DNA of 64,000 nt, from the NCBI RefSeq assembly GCF_030296015.1, contig NZ_AP027368.1:1-64000 (forward strand), in the 5' to 3' direction. Source of the stretch: Ferrimonas sp. YFM (GTDB lineage Bacteria; Pseudomonadota; Gammaproteobacteria; Enterobacterales; Shewanellaceae). Position 1 is the stretch's first letter. Every line of letters begins with the position of its first letter. Positions 49,023-57,771 of the stretch are shown piece after piece. Under the pieces are notes generated by a model. The model saw nothing but the letters and a program-made list of their open reading frames with translations. It was not told the DNA's origin and searched no databases. The translations under genes and the position numbers were made by a program.

Positions 49023-49966
49023 AGGCACTCCAGCTGATCCTCGCCATAGCAGGGGGTTCCCTGTCGTTTTGGGGCGATGAGATCGGCTTCGAGGGCGTCC
49101 AGGGTATCCAGTCCAGGTGACTGGTCCGGGGTCAGCTCCGCCGCCAGGTCTGCCAGGGTGCTTAGGCCCAAATTGGACTCGAAGGCGCTGGAGAGCACCA
49201 CATTGATGCCATGGTGGTCCGCCTCACCGACAATGTCGGCAAGGGTATCCAGATCGCCGATCAGCTGGGGTTTGAGTACCAGGGCTTTGACGCCGGGCAG
49301 GGGCTGGAAGCGGTAATCCTCAGCCTGGGTGGTCTCATCCAGGGCCAGGGGCAGTCCCATTGAGGCTGCCAGGGCCAGGTTGGTTTCCAGGCTCGGAGTC
49401 GGCTCCTCGATGTAGTCCACCTGTTTCAGGGGGATGGAGGCGGCAAACTCGATAGCCTGTTGCTCAGTCCAGCGCTGATTGGCATCCAGGCGGAAGCGGC
49501 GCTTGGGGTCTTGCTCCAGCAGGCTGTAGATGAGGCGGATCTCCTCCTCTACAGACATCCTTCCCACCTTCAATTTGAGGCACCTTGCGTCGATTGAGGC
49601 GGCTTTGTCGATGATCTGCTGCGAACTGCCAGACAGCAGTGGTGCAGCTTCAAGGTGAGTCAGCCTGTGGGTTTTGTGCAGTTGCCACTGGGCACAGGAG
49701 ATGGCAAAGCGCACTGAGGGCAGAGTGGCTCCTTCAGGGAGTTGATCACTCTCCTTGAGGGCGGGCATCAGGGAAAGCAGCTGCGCCTGAGCCTCCGCCA
49801 GGCTTTCCCGGGAGAATCCGGGCAGCGGCGCCGCCTCGCCCCAGGCGATGCGCCCGTCGTGCTCCAGCTTGAGCAGCAACCCCTCCCGTTGAGTCAACCT
49901 GTGGCCATTGAAGTCGATGGCGCTGTGGAAGGGAATGGCGTAACGGTAGAGGGCAAGGGCGGTCAT
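49010..49966 (-). CDS. menC: o-Succinylbenzoate synthase
   Basis: MenC (318 aa) is an enolase-superfamily dehydratase converting SHCHC to o-succinylbenzoate. Typical features are the LKLKVGR-type lysine motif (RCLKLKVGRMS), RLDANQRW, DYIEEPTPS and LALDETTQ, which carry the Lys and metal-binding acids of the family. It lies 7 nt after menH and overlaps menE. The E. coli order places menB between menH and menC; it is absent here. Confidence 0.95.
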   Translation of the reverse strand: MTALALYRYAIPFHSAIDFNGHRLTQREGLLLKLEHDGRIAWGEAAPLPGFSRESLAEAQAQLLSLMPALKESDQLPEGATLPSVRFAISCAQWQLHKTHRLTHLEAAPLLSGSSQQIIDKAASIDARCLKLKVGRMSVEEEIRLIYSLLEQDPKRRFRLDANQRWTEQQAIEFAASIPLKQVDYIEEPTPSLETNLALAASMGLPLALDETTQAEDYRFQPLPGVKALVLKPQLIGDLDTLADIVGEADHHGINVVLSSAFESNLGLSTLADLAAELTPDQSPGLDTLDALEADLIAPKRQGTPCYGEDQLECLWQS

Positions 49967-49973
49967 TGGGGCC

Positions 49974-50723
49974 TCAGGGGATCAGAGTTTGAATCAGTGT
50001 ATCAGCAAAGGGGGCCGGGCAGGCACGGTGAACATTATGGCCACAGGGGAAGCTGTGCAGGCTGGTGAGCAATCCCAGGGAGTCCATCTCCATGCCCAGG
50101 GCGACAAATTTGCTGTCTTCCCGGCCACAGAGGTAATGCACAGGTACCGTCAGCTTTGCCAGCAGCTGGCTCATATCCTGTTGCCAGCCCAGGCCGGTGT
50201 TGTGATAGAGGGCTGCCAGGGCGTTTGCGTCATTTCCAAGCCTGGCCTCTATCATCTTTTCCCTGGCCTGCTCGGAGAGGTTGGCAAACACCGGCTGGCG
50301 ATACCAGCGCTCTAGGAATTCGCTGAGGGAGTGTTGCTGCAGCACCTGCTGCCACTGGCCATCGGCCTGACGCCGGAGCGCCCTCTCCGACTCCAGCTTA
50401 AGCCCAGGGTGAGCGGACTCCAGGGTCAGGCTCAGCAGACGCTCTGGACGACGTTGGGCCAGATGCAGGGCGATGCGACCGCCCAGGGAGTAACCCAGCA
50501 GATGAAAGGGCTGTGGTGGTAACTGGGATTCCAGATGAAGACACACCTCATCGAAACCCGGGCCCTGACTCAGGGGAAAACGGTTGTCTCCATGGCCGGG
50601 GAGATCCAGCGCCAGGCAGTGGAAGTGCGACTCCAGTGCCGAAAGCACTGGTTGCCAATCCGCGGCGCTGCCCAGAAAGCCGTGGAGCAGCACCAGGGTG
50701 GGACGATCAGCCAAGGGGGACAT
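49974..50723 (-). CDS. menH: SHCHC synthase (alpha/beta hydrolase) MenH
   Basis: MenH (249 aa) eliminates pyruvate from SEPHCHC to give SHCHC. The oxyanion HGFLGSAADW, nucleophile elbow LGYSLGGRIALHLA and late His in FPCGHNVHRACP fit the alpha/beta-hydrolase triad. The ATG overlaps the menD end by 17 nt. Confidence 0.93.
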   Translation of the reverse strand: MSPLADRPTLVLLHGFLGSAADWQPVLSALESHFHCLALDLPGHGDNRFPLSQGPGFDEVCLHLESQLPPQPFHLLGYSLGGRIALHLAQRRPERLLSLTLESAHPGLKLESERALRRQADGQWQQVLQQHSLSEFLERWYRQPVFANLSEQAREKMIEARLGNDANALAALYHNTGLGWQQDMSQLLAKLTVPVHYLCGREDSKFVALGMEMDSLGLLTSLHSFPCGHNVHRACPAPFADTLIQTLIP

Positions 50724-52425
50724 CTTTGACCGCTTTGGCCAGCTCTACCAGCAGTTCGGAAGACTGTTTGGGTGGCAGACTCAGCTCGATGAGGGAGGCG
50801 CCATTGGTGGCCGTGGCACTTTCCAGGCCCTCCCTGAACTCATCCAGACTCTGTGGGTTGAGATAGGGCAGTTGGAACTGCTCTGCGGCCCCCTTGAACT
50901 GCAGGCCGTGACCCAGCCGGTAGTAATCCTGGCGCAAGGGTTCATTGGGGACTGGCAGCAGGTTGAAGATGCTGCCGCCGTCGTTATTGATGGCCAGAAC
51001 CACCATGGGGAAGTCGCAGTTCCGGACCAGTGCCAGGGAGTTGAGATCGTGCAGCAGTGACAGGTCGCCGATGGCCAGCACTGTGGGTCGACGGTTGCCT
51101 CGTCCCACTCCGGTGGCTGTGGCCAGCAGGCCATCGATGCCGGAGGCGCCCCGGTTGGTGTAGATGGGGGGCGGTGTTGCTGTCGGTGCAGCCAGGGTGT
51201 CGAACAGCCGAACCGGCAGGCTGTTGCCGATAAACAGCTGGGCCTGGTCCCCCAGGGCCTGACTCAGATGGCGAATGGCCGAGAGTTCGGTGAGTTCGCC
51301 ATGCCCGTGGAGGCGTTCAATCAGACGATCCAGCGCCTGACTGGCCTGGTTCAGCTGTGGTGTCCAGAGGGGCTTGGTCGCCTGGGGCCAGGGCAGGGCC
51401 ATCAGATCCTGAAGGTCCCCCACACACACCAGTTTCGGTTTGTGATTGGGGTCCAGCCTCTGGGGGTGCTGCAGCCACTGCCACTGCTTTTGCCACTGAT
51501 GGTTGTCGATAAAGCTCAGCATCCGTTTGGAGAGGGTGCGGGCGCCCACCAGCAGCAGATGCTCCGCCTCACCCAGAAGTGCCTGGCAATCGTCCCGGTG
51601 CAGTAACTGATCGATGTGGTGCACCACGCCGTCCGCTTGGCGAAGCTGTGACTGACAGTCGGCCAGCAGGGGCCACCCCAGGCGCTCGGCCAGTTGGACA
51701 AGCTGTTGAGGGTCCTGCTCAGGAGGCAGGGTGCCGGCGACGATCACCCCCTTGGCATCGGCAAACGCCTGGCATTGTTCCTCTGTGGGCAGCGCCTTGC
51801 TGCTGAGGTTGGCCATTGGGCTCCAGGGACGGTCGCCGCTGAGCCATTGACCCACAGGGGAGAGGTAGTCGCTGAAATCGGTGCGGTCTGCCTTGGGATA
51901 AAGCGGCTCGCGAAACATGCAGTTGACGTGAATCGGGCCTGTGTTGCTGCCGATGGCATGATCCAGCTGAGTCAGCAGGGCCTGAGGGGGGATGGTCAGA
52001 TCCGGCGTCGGCAGGTCCACCCTGGTGCAGTAATCGGCAAAGATCCCCGGCTGAATGATCGCCTGGTTGGCGCCACAGTCGATAAGCTCCGGTGGCCGGT
52101 CACCGGTGAGCAGGATCAGCGGCACCTTGGTCAGGAAGGCCTCGACGATGGCCGGATAGAGGTTGGCCAGGGCGGTGCCAGATGTGGTCACCAGGGCGAC
52201 CGGACTGCGGCTGGATTTGGCCAGGCCCATGGCCATAAAGGCCAGCCCGCGTTCGTCGAAGTGGGTGTGACGGGTCAGTCCCTGATGTTCGGCCGCGGCC
52301 AGAGTCAGAGGAGTGGAGCGGGATCCTGGGGCCAGGCAGATGTGTTTTACGCCCAGTCGCCACAGCTCCTCCAGCATCAGTTTTGACCACAGAAGGTTTA
52401 GATCGGCGATTGGTGTCGTGTTCAT
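50707..52425 (-). CDS. menD: SEPHCHC synthase (ThDP-dependent) MenD
   Basis: MenD joins isochorismate and 2-oxoglutarate to make SEPHCHC. ATG 52425 (MNTTPIADLNLLWSKLMLEELWRLG) gives 572 aa; the frame remains open upstream inside menF, but that extension is not family-like. The N-terminal HICLAPGSRSTPLTLAAAEH and the ThDP motif region GDLSLLHDLNSLAL..NNDGGSIFNLLP are characteristic. It overlaps menF by 4 nt (ATGA) and menH by 17 nt. Confidence 0.96.
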   Translation of the reverse strand: MNTTPIADLNLLWSKLMLEELWRLGVKHICLAPGSRSTPLTLAAAEHQGLTRHTHFDERGLAFMAMGLAKSSRSPVALVTTSGTALANLYPAIVEAFLTKVPLILLTGDRPPELIDCGANQAIIQPGIFADYCTRVDLPTPDLTIPPQALLTQLDHAIGSNTGPIHVNCMFREPLYPKADRTDFSDYLSPVGQWLSGDRPWSPMANLSSKALPTEEQCQAFADAKGVIVAGTLPPEQDPQQLVQLAERLGWPLLADCQSQLRQADGVVHHIDQLLHRDDCQALLGEAEHLLLVGARTLSKRMLSFIDNHQWQKQWQWLQHPQRLDPNHKPKLVCVGDLQDLMALPWPQATKPLWTPQLNQASQALDRLIERLHGHGELTELSAIRHLSQALGDQAQLFIGNSLPVRLFDTLAAPTATPPPIYTNRGASGIDGLLATATGVGRGNRRPTVLAIGDLSLLHDLNSLALVRNCDFPMVVLAINNDGGSIFNLLPVPNEPLRQDYYRLGHGLQFKGAAEQFQLPYLNPQSLDEFREGLESATATNGASLIELSLPPKQSSELLVELAKAVKDVPLG

Positions 52426-53774
52426 AGGCCGTTGAGAATTCCCATAATGGTGGCCAACTTGTTTTCCAGCTCCTGCCACTCCGCTTCGGGGTCGGACCCG
52501 GCGACAATGCCGGCCCCGGCGAACAGAGTAATGGTGTCGCCGCTGAAGCGGGCGCTTCGCAGAGCCACGGAAAACTCGCTGCCCAGACAATTGAAATAGC
52601 CGCAGGCGCCGGCATACCAGCCGCGGCTGAACCCTTCCCGCTGACGGATGAAGGTCATGGCGCTTTCCCTGGGGAAGCCGCCCACCGCCGGGGTGGGGTG
52701 CAGGGCCTGCAGCAGCTGCAGGTCGTTGACGCCATGTTTCACCTCTGCCTTGATGGTACGGTGCAGGTGTTGGATATGGTTCAGCTTCAGAATGGAGGGG
52801 CTCTCCTCGGTGCCGACGTAGTCGCACAGAGGCTGAAGCTTCTGTTCAATCAGCAGGCGAACCAGCTGGTTCTCGTGCTGGTTCTTATCATCGTCCAGCA
52901 GCGCCTGGGCCAGGGCATCGTCCTCTTCCTGGGTGAAGCCACGCACTGTGGTGCCTGCCAGAGCCTCAGTGCTCAGCTCCTGCTGGCGTCGCTGGAACAG
53001 CCGCTCGGGCGAGCAGCTGATGAAACTGTCATTAGGGTTTAGCTGGAAGCCGTACTGATAGCTGTTGGGGTTGAGCAACTGCCAGGCGTGCAGCACGGTC
53101 CAGGGGTGGGGCTGGTGACTCAGTTGCAGTTGACTCTGACGAGCCAGCACCACCTTGGGGGTATCCTGGTTAAATTCCGGTTCGGTGACCTGTTTGACCA
53201 GCTCGTGCCAGTGGGACTCCGACGGGGTGTCCTGGCGGGAGAGGATGTGTCCCGGCGCCAGTGGCGGCAGGGGCTTGATCCCCTGAAGCTGTTCCAGAAA
53301 GGCGGCCGCGGTGGTCAGCTCCTGCAGCCAGGAGTCGGGATTGCCGTCCAGGTTCAGCAGCAGCTGCGCTTCCTTCTCTCCCTGGCGTATCTCCAGCCTT
53401 GGCAGGATGAACTGGGCCTGGCCGAATGTCTCCCAGGCAGGCTGTTTGGTGTCGAAGGCGATGCCGCCATACCAGCGAAGACCGGCATGGTTGAGGCGGC
53501 AGCACTCCTCGTAGAACTCGCTGAGCTGTTGGGAGGGCTGCTGATCGATGCGCCGTGTCTGGCAGGCGCCTATGGCGGCAACCTGCTCCCCCTGGTTGCG
53601 TCCTCGCCAGTAGATCTGGGGCCATTGCTGCTGAGCAGCCAGCCAGGGAAGCAGCAGGGTGGGCTGAATCGATTCGGAGAGCTGGACCTTGGAGTTTTCC
53701 GGTTGCCTGTGGGCTAACTGGGCAAGCCTCGACTGCATGCGACTGATGGCGGTCGAGAGAGATGGCTTATCCAT
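52422..53774 (-). CDS. menF: Isochorismate synthase MenF
   Basis: MenF (450 aa) converts chorismate to isochorismate, the entry into menaquinone synthesis. The C-terminal chorismate-binding domain is plain: FISCSPERLFQR, STEALAGTTVRG, HLHRTIKAEV, HPTPAVGGFPRESA and YAGACGYFNCLGSEFSVALRSA. The N-terminal part is more variable, as usual. It heads menF-D-H-C-E. A -10-like TATACT lies on the minus strand around 53882. Confidence 0.95.
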   Translation of the reverse strand: MDKPSLSTAISRMQSRLAQLAHRQPENSKVQLSESIQPTLLLPWLAAQQQWPQIYWRGRNQGEQVAAIGACQTRRIDQQPSQQLSEFYEECCRLNHAGLRWYGGIAFDTKQPAWETFGQAQFILPRLEIRQGEKEAQLLLNLDGNPDSWLQELTTAAAFLEQLQGIKPLPPLAPGHILSRQDTPSESHWHELVKQVTEPEFNQDTPKVVLARQSQLQLSHQPHPWTVLHAWQLLNPNSYQYGFQLNPNDSFISCSPERLFQRRQQELSTEALAGTTVRGFTQEEDDALAQALLDDDKNQHENQLVRLLIEQKLQPLCDYVGTEESPSILKLNHIQHLHRTIKAEVKHGVNDLQLLQALHPTPAVGGFPRESAMTFIRQREGFSRGWYAGACGYFNCLGSEFSVALRSARFSGDTITLFAGAGIVAGSDPEAEWQELENKLATIMGILNGL

Positions 53775-53912
53775 CGCATGACTCCGAAGGTGGTTTGGAA
53801 ACGTTAAGCTGCTGAAAGTAAGATTCGAAGCAGTTTGCTGTCAAGTGCCGTTCAGCAATGCGTGATCCGGTCGGCGCCCTAGTATACTCATTCACCGCTG
53901 AGGGTACAGGGC

Positions 53913-54353
53913 TCAATCCATCAGTATTGCAGCTCCGATGATCGATGCCAAGGTAGCCAGGAGTTCCTCGCTGCCTAACTTGCCGATAAATAGGAAGTTC
54001 CAAACCGTTTTGCCCAGAGAGACCACGGCAATCAACACCAGTCCTGAGCGGCATTGCTGCTGCCAGAACACCAGCAATAGCACGCCTATGAGGGCCGTCA
54101 GTCCAAGCGCCACCGTTGCCCGGACCCAGGGTGAAAGAGACATCATCGCCCTGCACTCTTCATGCAGCACCTCAGGTAGGCCACCCTGGTGATAGCGCCG
54201 GGGTTGATACCAGACCAGGTAACTGAGGAACGCCAGCAGAGAGGCCAGCATCCAGGGCAACTGTTGCATGTAGGCACCGACACAGGCGAGGGTCAGCAGC
54301 AGGGGTCTTAGGGTCAGCCCCCTGCGGTGGGAATGATGAGCGAGTGTGATCAT
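53913..54353 (-). CDS. Small multi-pass membrane protein, unknown function
   Basis: A 146-aa protein I do not recognise. Four hydrophobic segments are seen: about residues 14-30, 34-49, 78-97 and 103-121, with a positively charged loop (WYQPRRYHQGG) after the second. The ribosome binding site is weak. It lies downstream of glpK and a possible 38-codon frame, 8 nt after that frame's stop. Confidence 0.65.
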   Translation of the reverse strand: MITLAHHSHRRGLTLRPLLLTLACVGAYMQQLPWMLASLLAFLSYLVWYQPRRYHQGGLPEVLHEECRAMMSLSPWVRATVALGLTALIGVLLLVFWQQQCRSGLVLIAVVSLGKTVWNFLFIGKLGSEELLATLASIIGAAILMD

Positions 54354-54361
54354 GTCTGCCG

Positions 54362-54478
54362 TTACAGGTCTTCAGTCTCCCCCTTTTTGTACTCCGGATT
54401 GGTGGCAAGATCCGCAATTGCCGCCGATTGGTCGGCAAAACTGTGCGCTAACCCGATGATGTAGCGCAGGTATTCCAA
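54362..54478 (-). CDS. Possible small ORF or gene remnant
   Basis: An open frame ending in TAA (54362-54364) encodes a protein-like C-terminal stretch (EYLRYIIGLAHSFADQSAA, then IADLATNPEYKKGETEDL). It stays open upstream until a TAA at about 54513, but the only usual start is a TTG (54478) with no clear ribosome binding site, giving 38 aa. Codon use looks coding-like. It may be the tail of a decayed gene, or start from a rare codon. No family recognised. Confidence 0.3.
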   Translation of the reverse strand: MEYLRYIIGLAHSFADQSAAIADLATNPEYKKGETEDL

Positions 54479-54532
54479 CGAGGTAATTTCAAGGTTGCAG
54501 AAAAAAGCAGCAATGACCCCACCCCGTTAACC

Positions 54533-56038
54533 TTATTCCTGTCCCAGGGAGGACCAATGGCGGCTGGCAGCCAGGGCCCGTTTCCAGCCTTTAACCAGAG
54601 TCTCTCTGGTGCTGTCCGTCATCTGAGGTTGGAACTGCTGAGGCTCAGTCACTTCCCTGGTCAGGGTGGTGAGACTGGGCCAGTAGCCACAGGCCAGCCC
54701 CGCAAGATAGGCGGCCCCGGCGGCGGTGGTCTCCACATTGGCGGGACGTACCACGCAGGTATCCAGAATGTCGGACTGGAACTGCATCAGGAACTGGTTG
54801 GCGGTGGCGCCGCCATCGACCCTGAGCTGGCTCAGCGGCTGACCGGCATCCTGCTCCATGGCCCTGAGGATATCCATGGACTGATAGGCGATGGACTCCA
54901 GGGTGGCGCGCACCAGATGCTGACGGTTGGTGCCCCGGGTCATCCCCACCAGGGTGCCCCGGGCAAAGGGATCCCAGTGGGGCGCCCCCAGTCCGGTGAA
55001 GGAGGGCACCAGGTAGGCCCCCTGAGTGTCCGGTACCGACAGGGCCAGGGCCTCGGTTTCCGAGGCGTGGCGGATCAGCCCCAGTTCATCCCGGAGCCAC
55101 TGCACGCTGGCACCGCCCATAAACACCGCTCCCTCCAGGGCGTAGTTCACTTCTCCCGGCAGATTGCAGGCCAGGGTGGTGAGCAGGCCATGATTGGAGG
55201 CCACCGGCTTCTGTCCGGTGTGCATCAGCAGGAAGCAGCCGGTGCCGTAGGTGTTCTTGGCCATGCCTGGGTCATGGCACAGCTGGCCGAACAGGGCAGC
55301 CTGCTGATCGCCGGCCACGCCACTGATGGGCACCCGAGCGTTGCCCAGTTGGGCCTGGCCGTAGAGCTCACCACTGGCTTTGACCTGGGGCAGCATGGAC
55401 TCTGGGATATCAAAAGCACTCAGTAGCTCCTGGTCCCACTCCAGGGTGTGGATGTTGAACAGCATGGTGCGACTGGCGTTGGTGACGTCGGTGGCGTGTA
55501 CCCTACCCTCGGTGAGGTTCCAGATGAGCCAGCTGTCGATGGTGCCGAACGCCAGTTTGCCCTGTTCTGCCCGCTCTCTGGCCCCGGGGACCTGATCCAG
55601 AATCCAGCGGATCTTGGTGGCAGAGAAGTAGGGATCCAGAACCAGGCCGGTTTTCTGCTTCACTGTGGCTTCGAGTCCCTGGCGTTTCAGTTCGCTGCAG
55701 AGTTCGGATGTCCTGCGGCACTGCCAGACGATGGCGTTGTGGATCGGTTGGCCGGTTTCCCTGTCCCAAACCACAGTGGTTTCCCGCTGATTGGTGATGC
55801 CGATGGCCGCCACCTGCTGATGGTTCACCCGGCACTTGGCCAGCAGTTCGGTGAGGGTGGCCCGTTGACTGGCCCAGATCTCTATGGGGTCATGTTCCAC
55901 CCAGCCCGGGCTGGGGTAGTGCTGGGTAAATTCCCGTTGGGCGGTGCCGATGACCTGGCCCTGACGATCAAACAACAGGGCTCGGCTGGACGTTGTGCCC
56001 TGGTCAAGGGCAACGATGAACTGGGTGGATTCAGACAT
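54533..56038 (-). CDS. glpK: Glycerol kinase
   Basis: GlpK (501 aa) phosphorylates glycerol to glycerol-3-phosphate. FGGY-family marks are clear: [49 protein letters not shown]-like [15 protein letters not shown], and [16 protein letters not shown]. It starts 60-odd nt inside a spacer with no glpF or glpX neighbour, so it is not in the usual glpFK operon. Confidence 0.96.
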   Translation of the reverse strand: MSESTQFIVALDQGTTSSRALLFDRQGQVIGTAQREFTQHYPSPGWVEHDPIEIWASQRATLTELLAKCRVNHQQVAAIGITNQRETTVVWDRETGQPIHNAIVWQCRRTSELCSELKRQGLEATVKQKTGLVLDPYFSATKIRWILDQVPGARERAEQGKLAFGTIDSWLIWNLTEGRVHATDVTNASRTMLFNIHTLEWDQELLSAFDIPESMLPQVKASGELYGQAQLGNARVPISGVAGDQQAALFGQLCHDPGMAKNTYGTGCFLLMHTGQKPVASNHGLLTTLACNLPGEVNYALEGAVFMGGASVQWLRDELGLIRHASETEALALSVPDTQGAYLVPSFTGLGAPHWDPFARGTLVGMTRGTNRQHLVRATLESIAYQSMDILRAMEQDAGQPLSQLRVDGGATANQFLMQFQSDILDTCVVRPANVETTAAGAAYLAGLACGYWPSLTTLTREVTEPQQFQPQMTDSTRETLVKGWKRALAASRHWSSLGQE

Positions 56039-56271
56039 AATTCAATGGCTTGATTGGGCTTTATCTCATACTAGGGCATGTTGGCCTCGGCTGTACATCT
56101 TAGTACCCGACGGTCAGGGAATTGATCGGTGCGCCCTGGCCATGGGCGAGCGGATTGAGCCAGAACGCGGCTCCCATCGTAGACATCTTGGAGCTCACCG
56201 CGAAAGGCAGGTCTATGTTTGGAGGGTGGCGGGATTACCTGATTCGAAAATTGGTCTTGGGACGAGGTGAT

Positions 56272-56544
56272 ATGAAAAATCAACTGGATACCCGAAGGTT
56301 GCTGCAGATCTACCAGAAGGTGTGTGATGGTGGCGTGCCTGGACCACAGGGGCATGAGTTCAAGGGGATATTGGCCTGGAGCGACTTTGATGGCTACACC
56401 CTGTTTCTGTCGGACCAGGTTGTGACCCTGACCCTGTTTTTTCACAACAGATACCAGCTGGATTACCCGGACGGTGCCGCCCTGGAGCAGTTTCTGGTGC
56501 GCATAGAGGCGGTGGCCGCTGCCGCTTCCTCCTCCAGTCCCTGA
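56272..56544 (+). CDS. DUF3081 family protein
   Basis: A 90-aa protein of probable DUF3081 type, from ATG 56272 (GAGG 5-6 nt upstream): MKNQLDTRRLLQIYQKV.. with the conserved-looking core AWSDFDGYTLFLSD and TLTLFFHNRYQLDY. The C-terminus is a run of Ala and Ser. The frame is open upstream, and an ATG at 56215 would add 19 residues. Function unknown. Confidence 0.7.
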   Translation: MKNQLDTRRLLQIYQKVCDGGVPGPQGHEFKGILAWSDFDGYTLFLSDQVVTLTLFFHNRYQLDYPDGAALEQFLVRIEAVAAAASSSSP

Positions 56545-56637
56545 TGGCTAGGTGTTGAACGGTTTTTGTTCGGCTTCTCACTCTTTCCTTTGGCCAATGT
56601 GACCAAAAAATGAAGCAACTTCATAACGAATAATTTA

Positions 56638-56651
56638 CTGATCTGCATCAA
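56638..56651. promoter_or_regulatory. Possible FNR/EtrA site upstream of the DUF465 gene
   Basis: CTGATCTGCATCAA matches the FNR consensus TTGATNNNNATCAA at 9 of its 10 fixed positions. It lies 57 nt before the DUF465 start, a position compatible with activation. Inference. Confidence 0.4.
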
Positions 56652-56708
56652 ACAAATGCGCAAGTGAGGGGAGCATTATGGAATCAGACCCCCAAGGAGG
56701 AATGCGTG

Positions 56709-56957
56709 ATGATAATTCAAGACCACAGCCTGGTGAACGAATTTCCCAACCAGGTGGAACTGATTCAGGAACTGAACCTCTCCGACGATACCTTCCATAA
56801 GCTGTACAACGAATATCACGAACTGGACCGCGAAGTCCGCCGCATCGAGGAGGGCCTCGAAAACACCACAGACGAGTATCTTGAGAGCTTGAAGCTTAAG
56901 CGCCTCAACCTGAAAGACGATCTCTACAGCAGGCTAAAGCAGGCAGAGAGCGCCTGA
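56709..56957 (+). CDS. DUF465 (YdcH-like) coiled-coil protein
   Basis: An 82-aa acidic, helical protein of the DUF465 family (HSLVNEFPNQ..LKLKRLNLKDDLYSRLKQ). ATG 56709 has AAGGAGG 8 nt upstream; the GTG one codon before is an alternative. The family includes E. coli YdcH and is often expressed under oxygen limitation; its function is unknown. A candidate FNR site precedes it. Confidence 0.85.
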   Translation: MIIQDHSLVNEFPNQVELIQELNLSDDTFHKLYNEYHELDREVRRIEEGLENTTDEYLESLKLKRLNLKDDLYSRLKQAESA

Positions 56958-57000
56958 TCTTGCCCTGCCCTGTCGCAGGCTGGGGTGGTCCTGGCCTGCT

Positions 57001-57210
57001 CTACTCTTCCAGAGTGAATCCCACCTTCAGTGTGACCTGCCAGTAGGCCACCTTGCCGTTCTCTATCTGACCTCGGGTCTCCACCACTTCAAACCAGCGC
57101 AGATTGGCCACCGTCTGGTGGGCCCGGTCGATGGCGCTGCTGATGGCGTCTTCCATGCTGGTCCGTGAGGAGCCCACCAGCTCCAGTTTCTTATAGGTGT
57201 GATTGCCCAT
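57001..57210 (-). CDS. Dodecin family flavin-binding protein
   Basis: A 69-aa protein from ATG 57210, placed 7 nt after GGAG (the GTG at 57216 would sit too close to it). [12 protein letters not shown], the Ser/Thr-rich turn SRTSMEDAI, the central aromatic [11 protein letters not shown] and the strand [17 protein letters not shown] are typical of dodecins, which form 12-mers that store and buffer flavins. Confidence 0.9.
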   Translation of the reverse strand: MGNHTYKKLELVGSSRTSMEDAISSAIDRAHQTVANLRWFEVVETRGQIENGKVAYWQVTLKVGFTLEE

Positions 57211-57537
57211 GGTCACTCTCCTCTGAACAAAGTTTCAGTATAGGTGACGGATCTGAATTGATTCTTTTCAAGCATCCGGCTGATGAAGCGGCATTGAGGC
57301 CTGTTTTGGGCAGGTGAGAGAGTGTAGGGCGGCTTTTCTCTGGAGAGAGAATGCTATTCAAGATGCCGGAAACTATAAAGTTACTAAAATTTGTGCGTTG
57401 TCTCAGAGAAAGATAACTCAAACGTGAATTATTTCTATTTGAGGTGAAAACGGCGAGCTAGGTCAAAGAATTTTTGAAGGCAGTCAGTATACTTGACTGA
57501 AAATGATATCAATTCTTGTTTGTAGTTGGGTGCCGCA
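57211..57537. other. Spacer upstream of feoAB
   Basis: This 327-nt stretch has no convincing gene. It holds the dodecin promoter side, an AT-rich segment, a possible -10 element TATACT (57488-57493) and a Fur-box-like sequence (57499-57517). Confidence 0.6.
57499..57517. promoter_or_regulatory. Fur-box-like sequence upstream of feoA
   Basis: GAAAATGATATCAATTCTT matches the 19-bp consensus GATAATGATAATCATTATC at 12 positions, including the AATGAT half. It overlaps the region just after a TATACT -10 candidate and lies about 20 nt before feoA, so binding would block transcription. Fe(II)-Fur control of feoAB is well established in other species. Confidence 0.55.
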
Positions 57538-57768
57538 ATGGTTTTATCAGATTTAGATCAAGGGCAAGTGGGCTGTGTCGCTAGCTTGGGCGACCAAACC
57601 ATGTCGCTTGCACTTAAGCGTCGCCTCATGGCGTTGGGTTTCACCAAAGGCAGTGAGGTTCGTATGGTTCGCTCTGCGCCCCTGGGCGGTGCCGTTCAGT
57701 TAAAGGTGCGGGGAGCCAGCCTCTGTCTCAACAACCGCCTGGCTGCACAGATTCACGTAGAGGTTTAA
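57538..57768 (+). CDS. feoA: Ferrous iron transport protein A
   Basis: FeoA (76 aa) is a small SH3-like cytoplasmic partner of FeoB. RRLMALGFTKGSEVRMVRSAPLGGAVQLKVRG is the core of the family. I start at ATG 57538; a TTG four codons earlier is unlikely. feoB follows after 3 nt. Confidence 0.94.
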   Translation: MVLSDLDQGQVGCVASLGDQTMSLALKRRLMALGFTKGSEVRMVRSAPLGGAVQLKVRGASLCLNNRLAAQIHVEV

Positions 57769-57771
57769 CAA

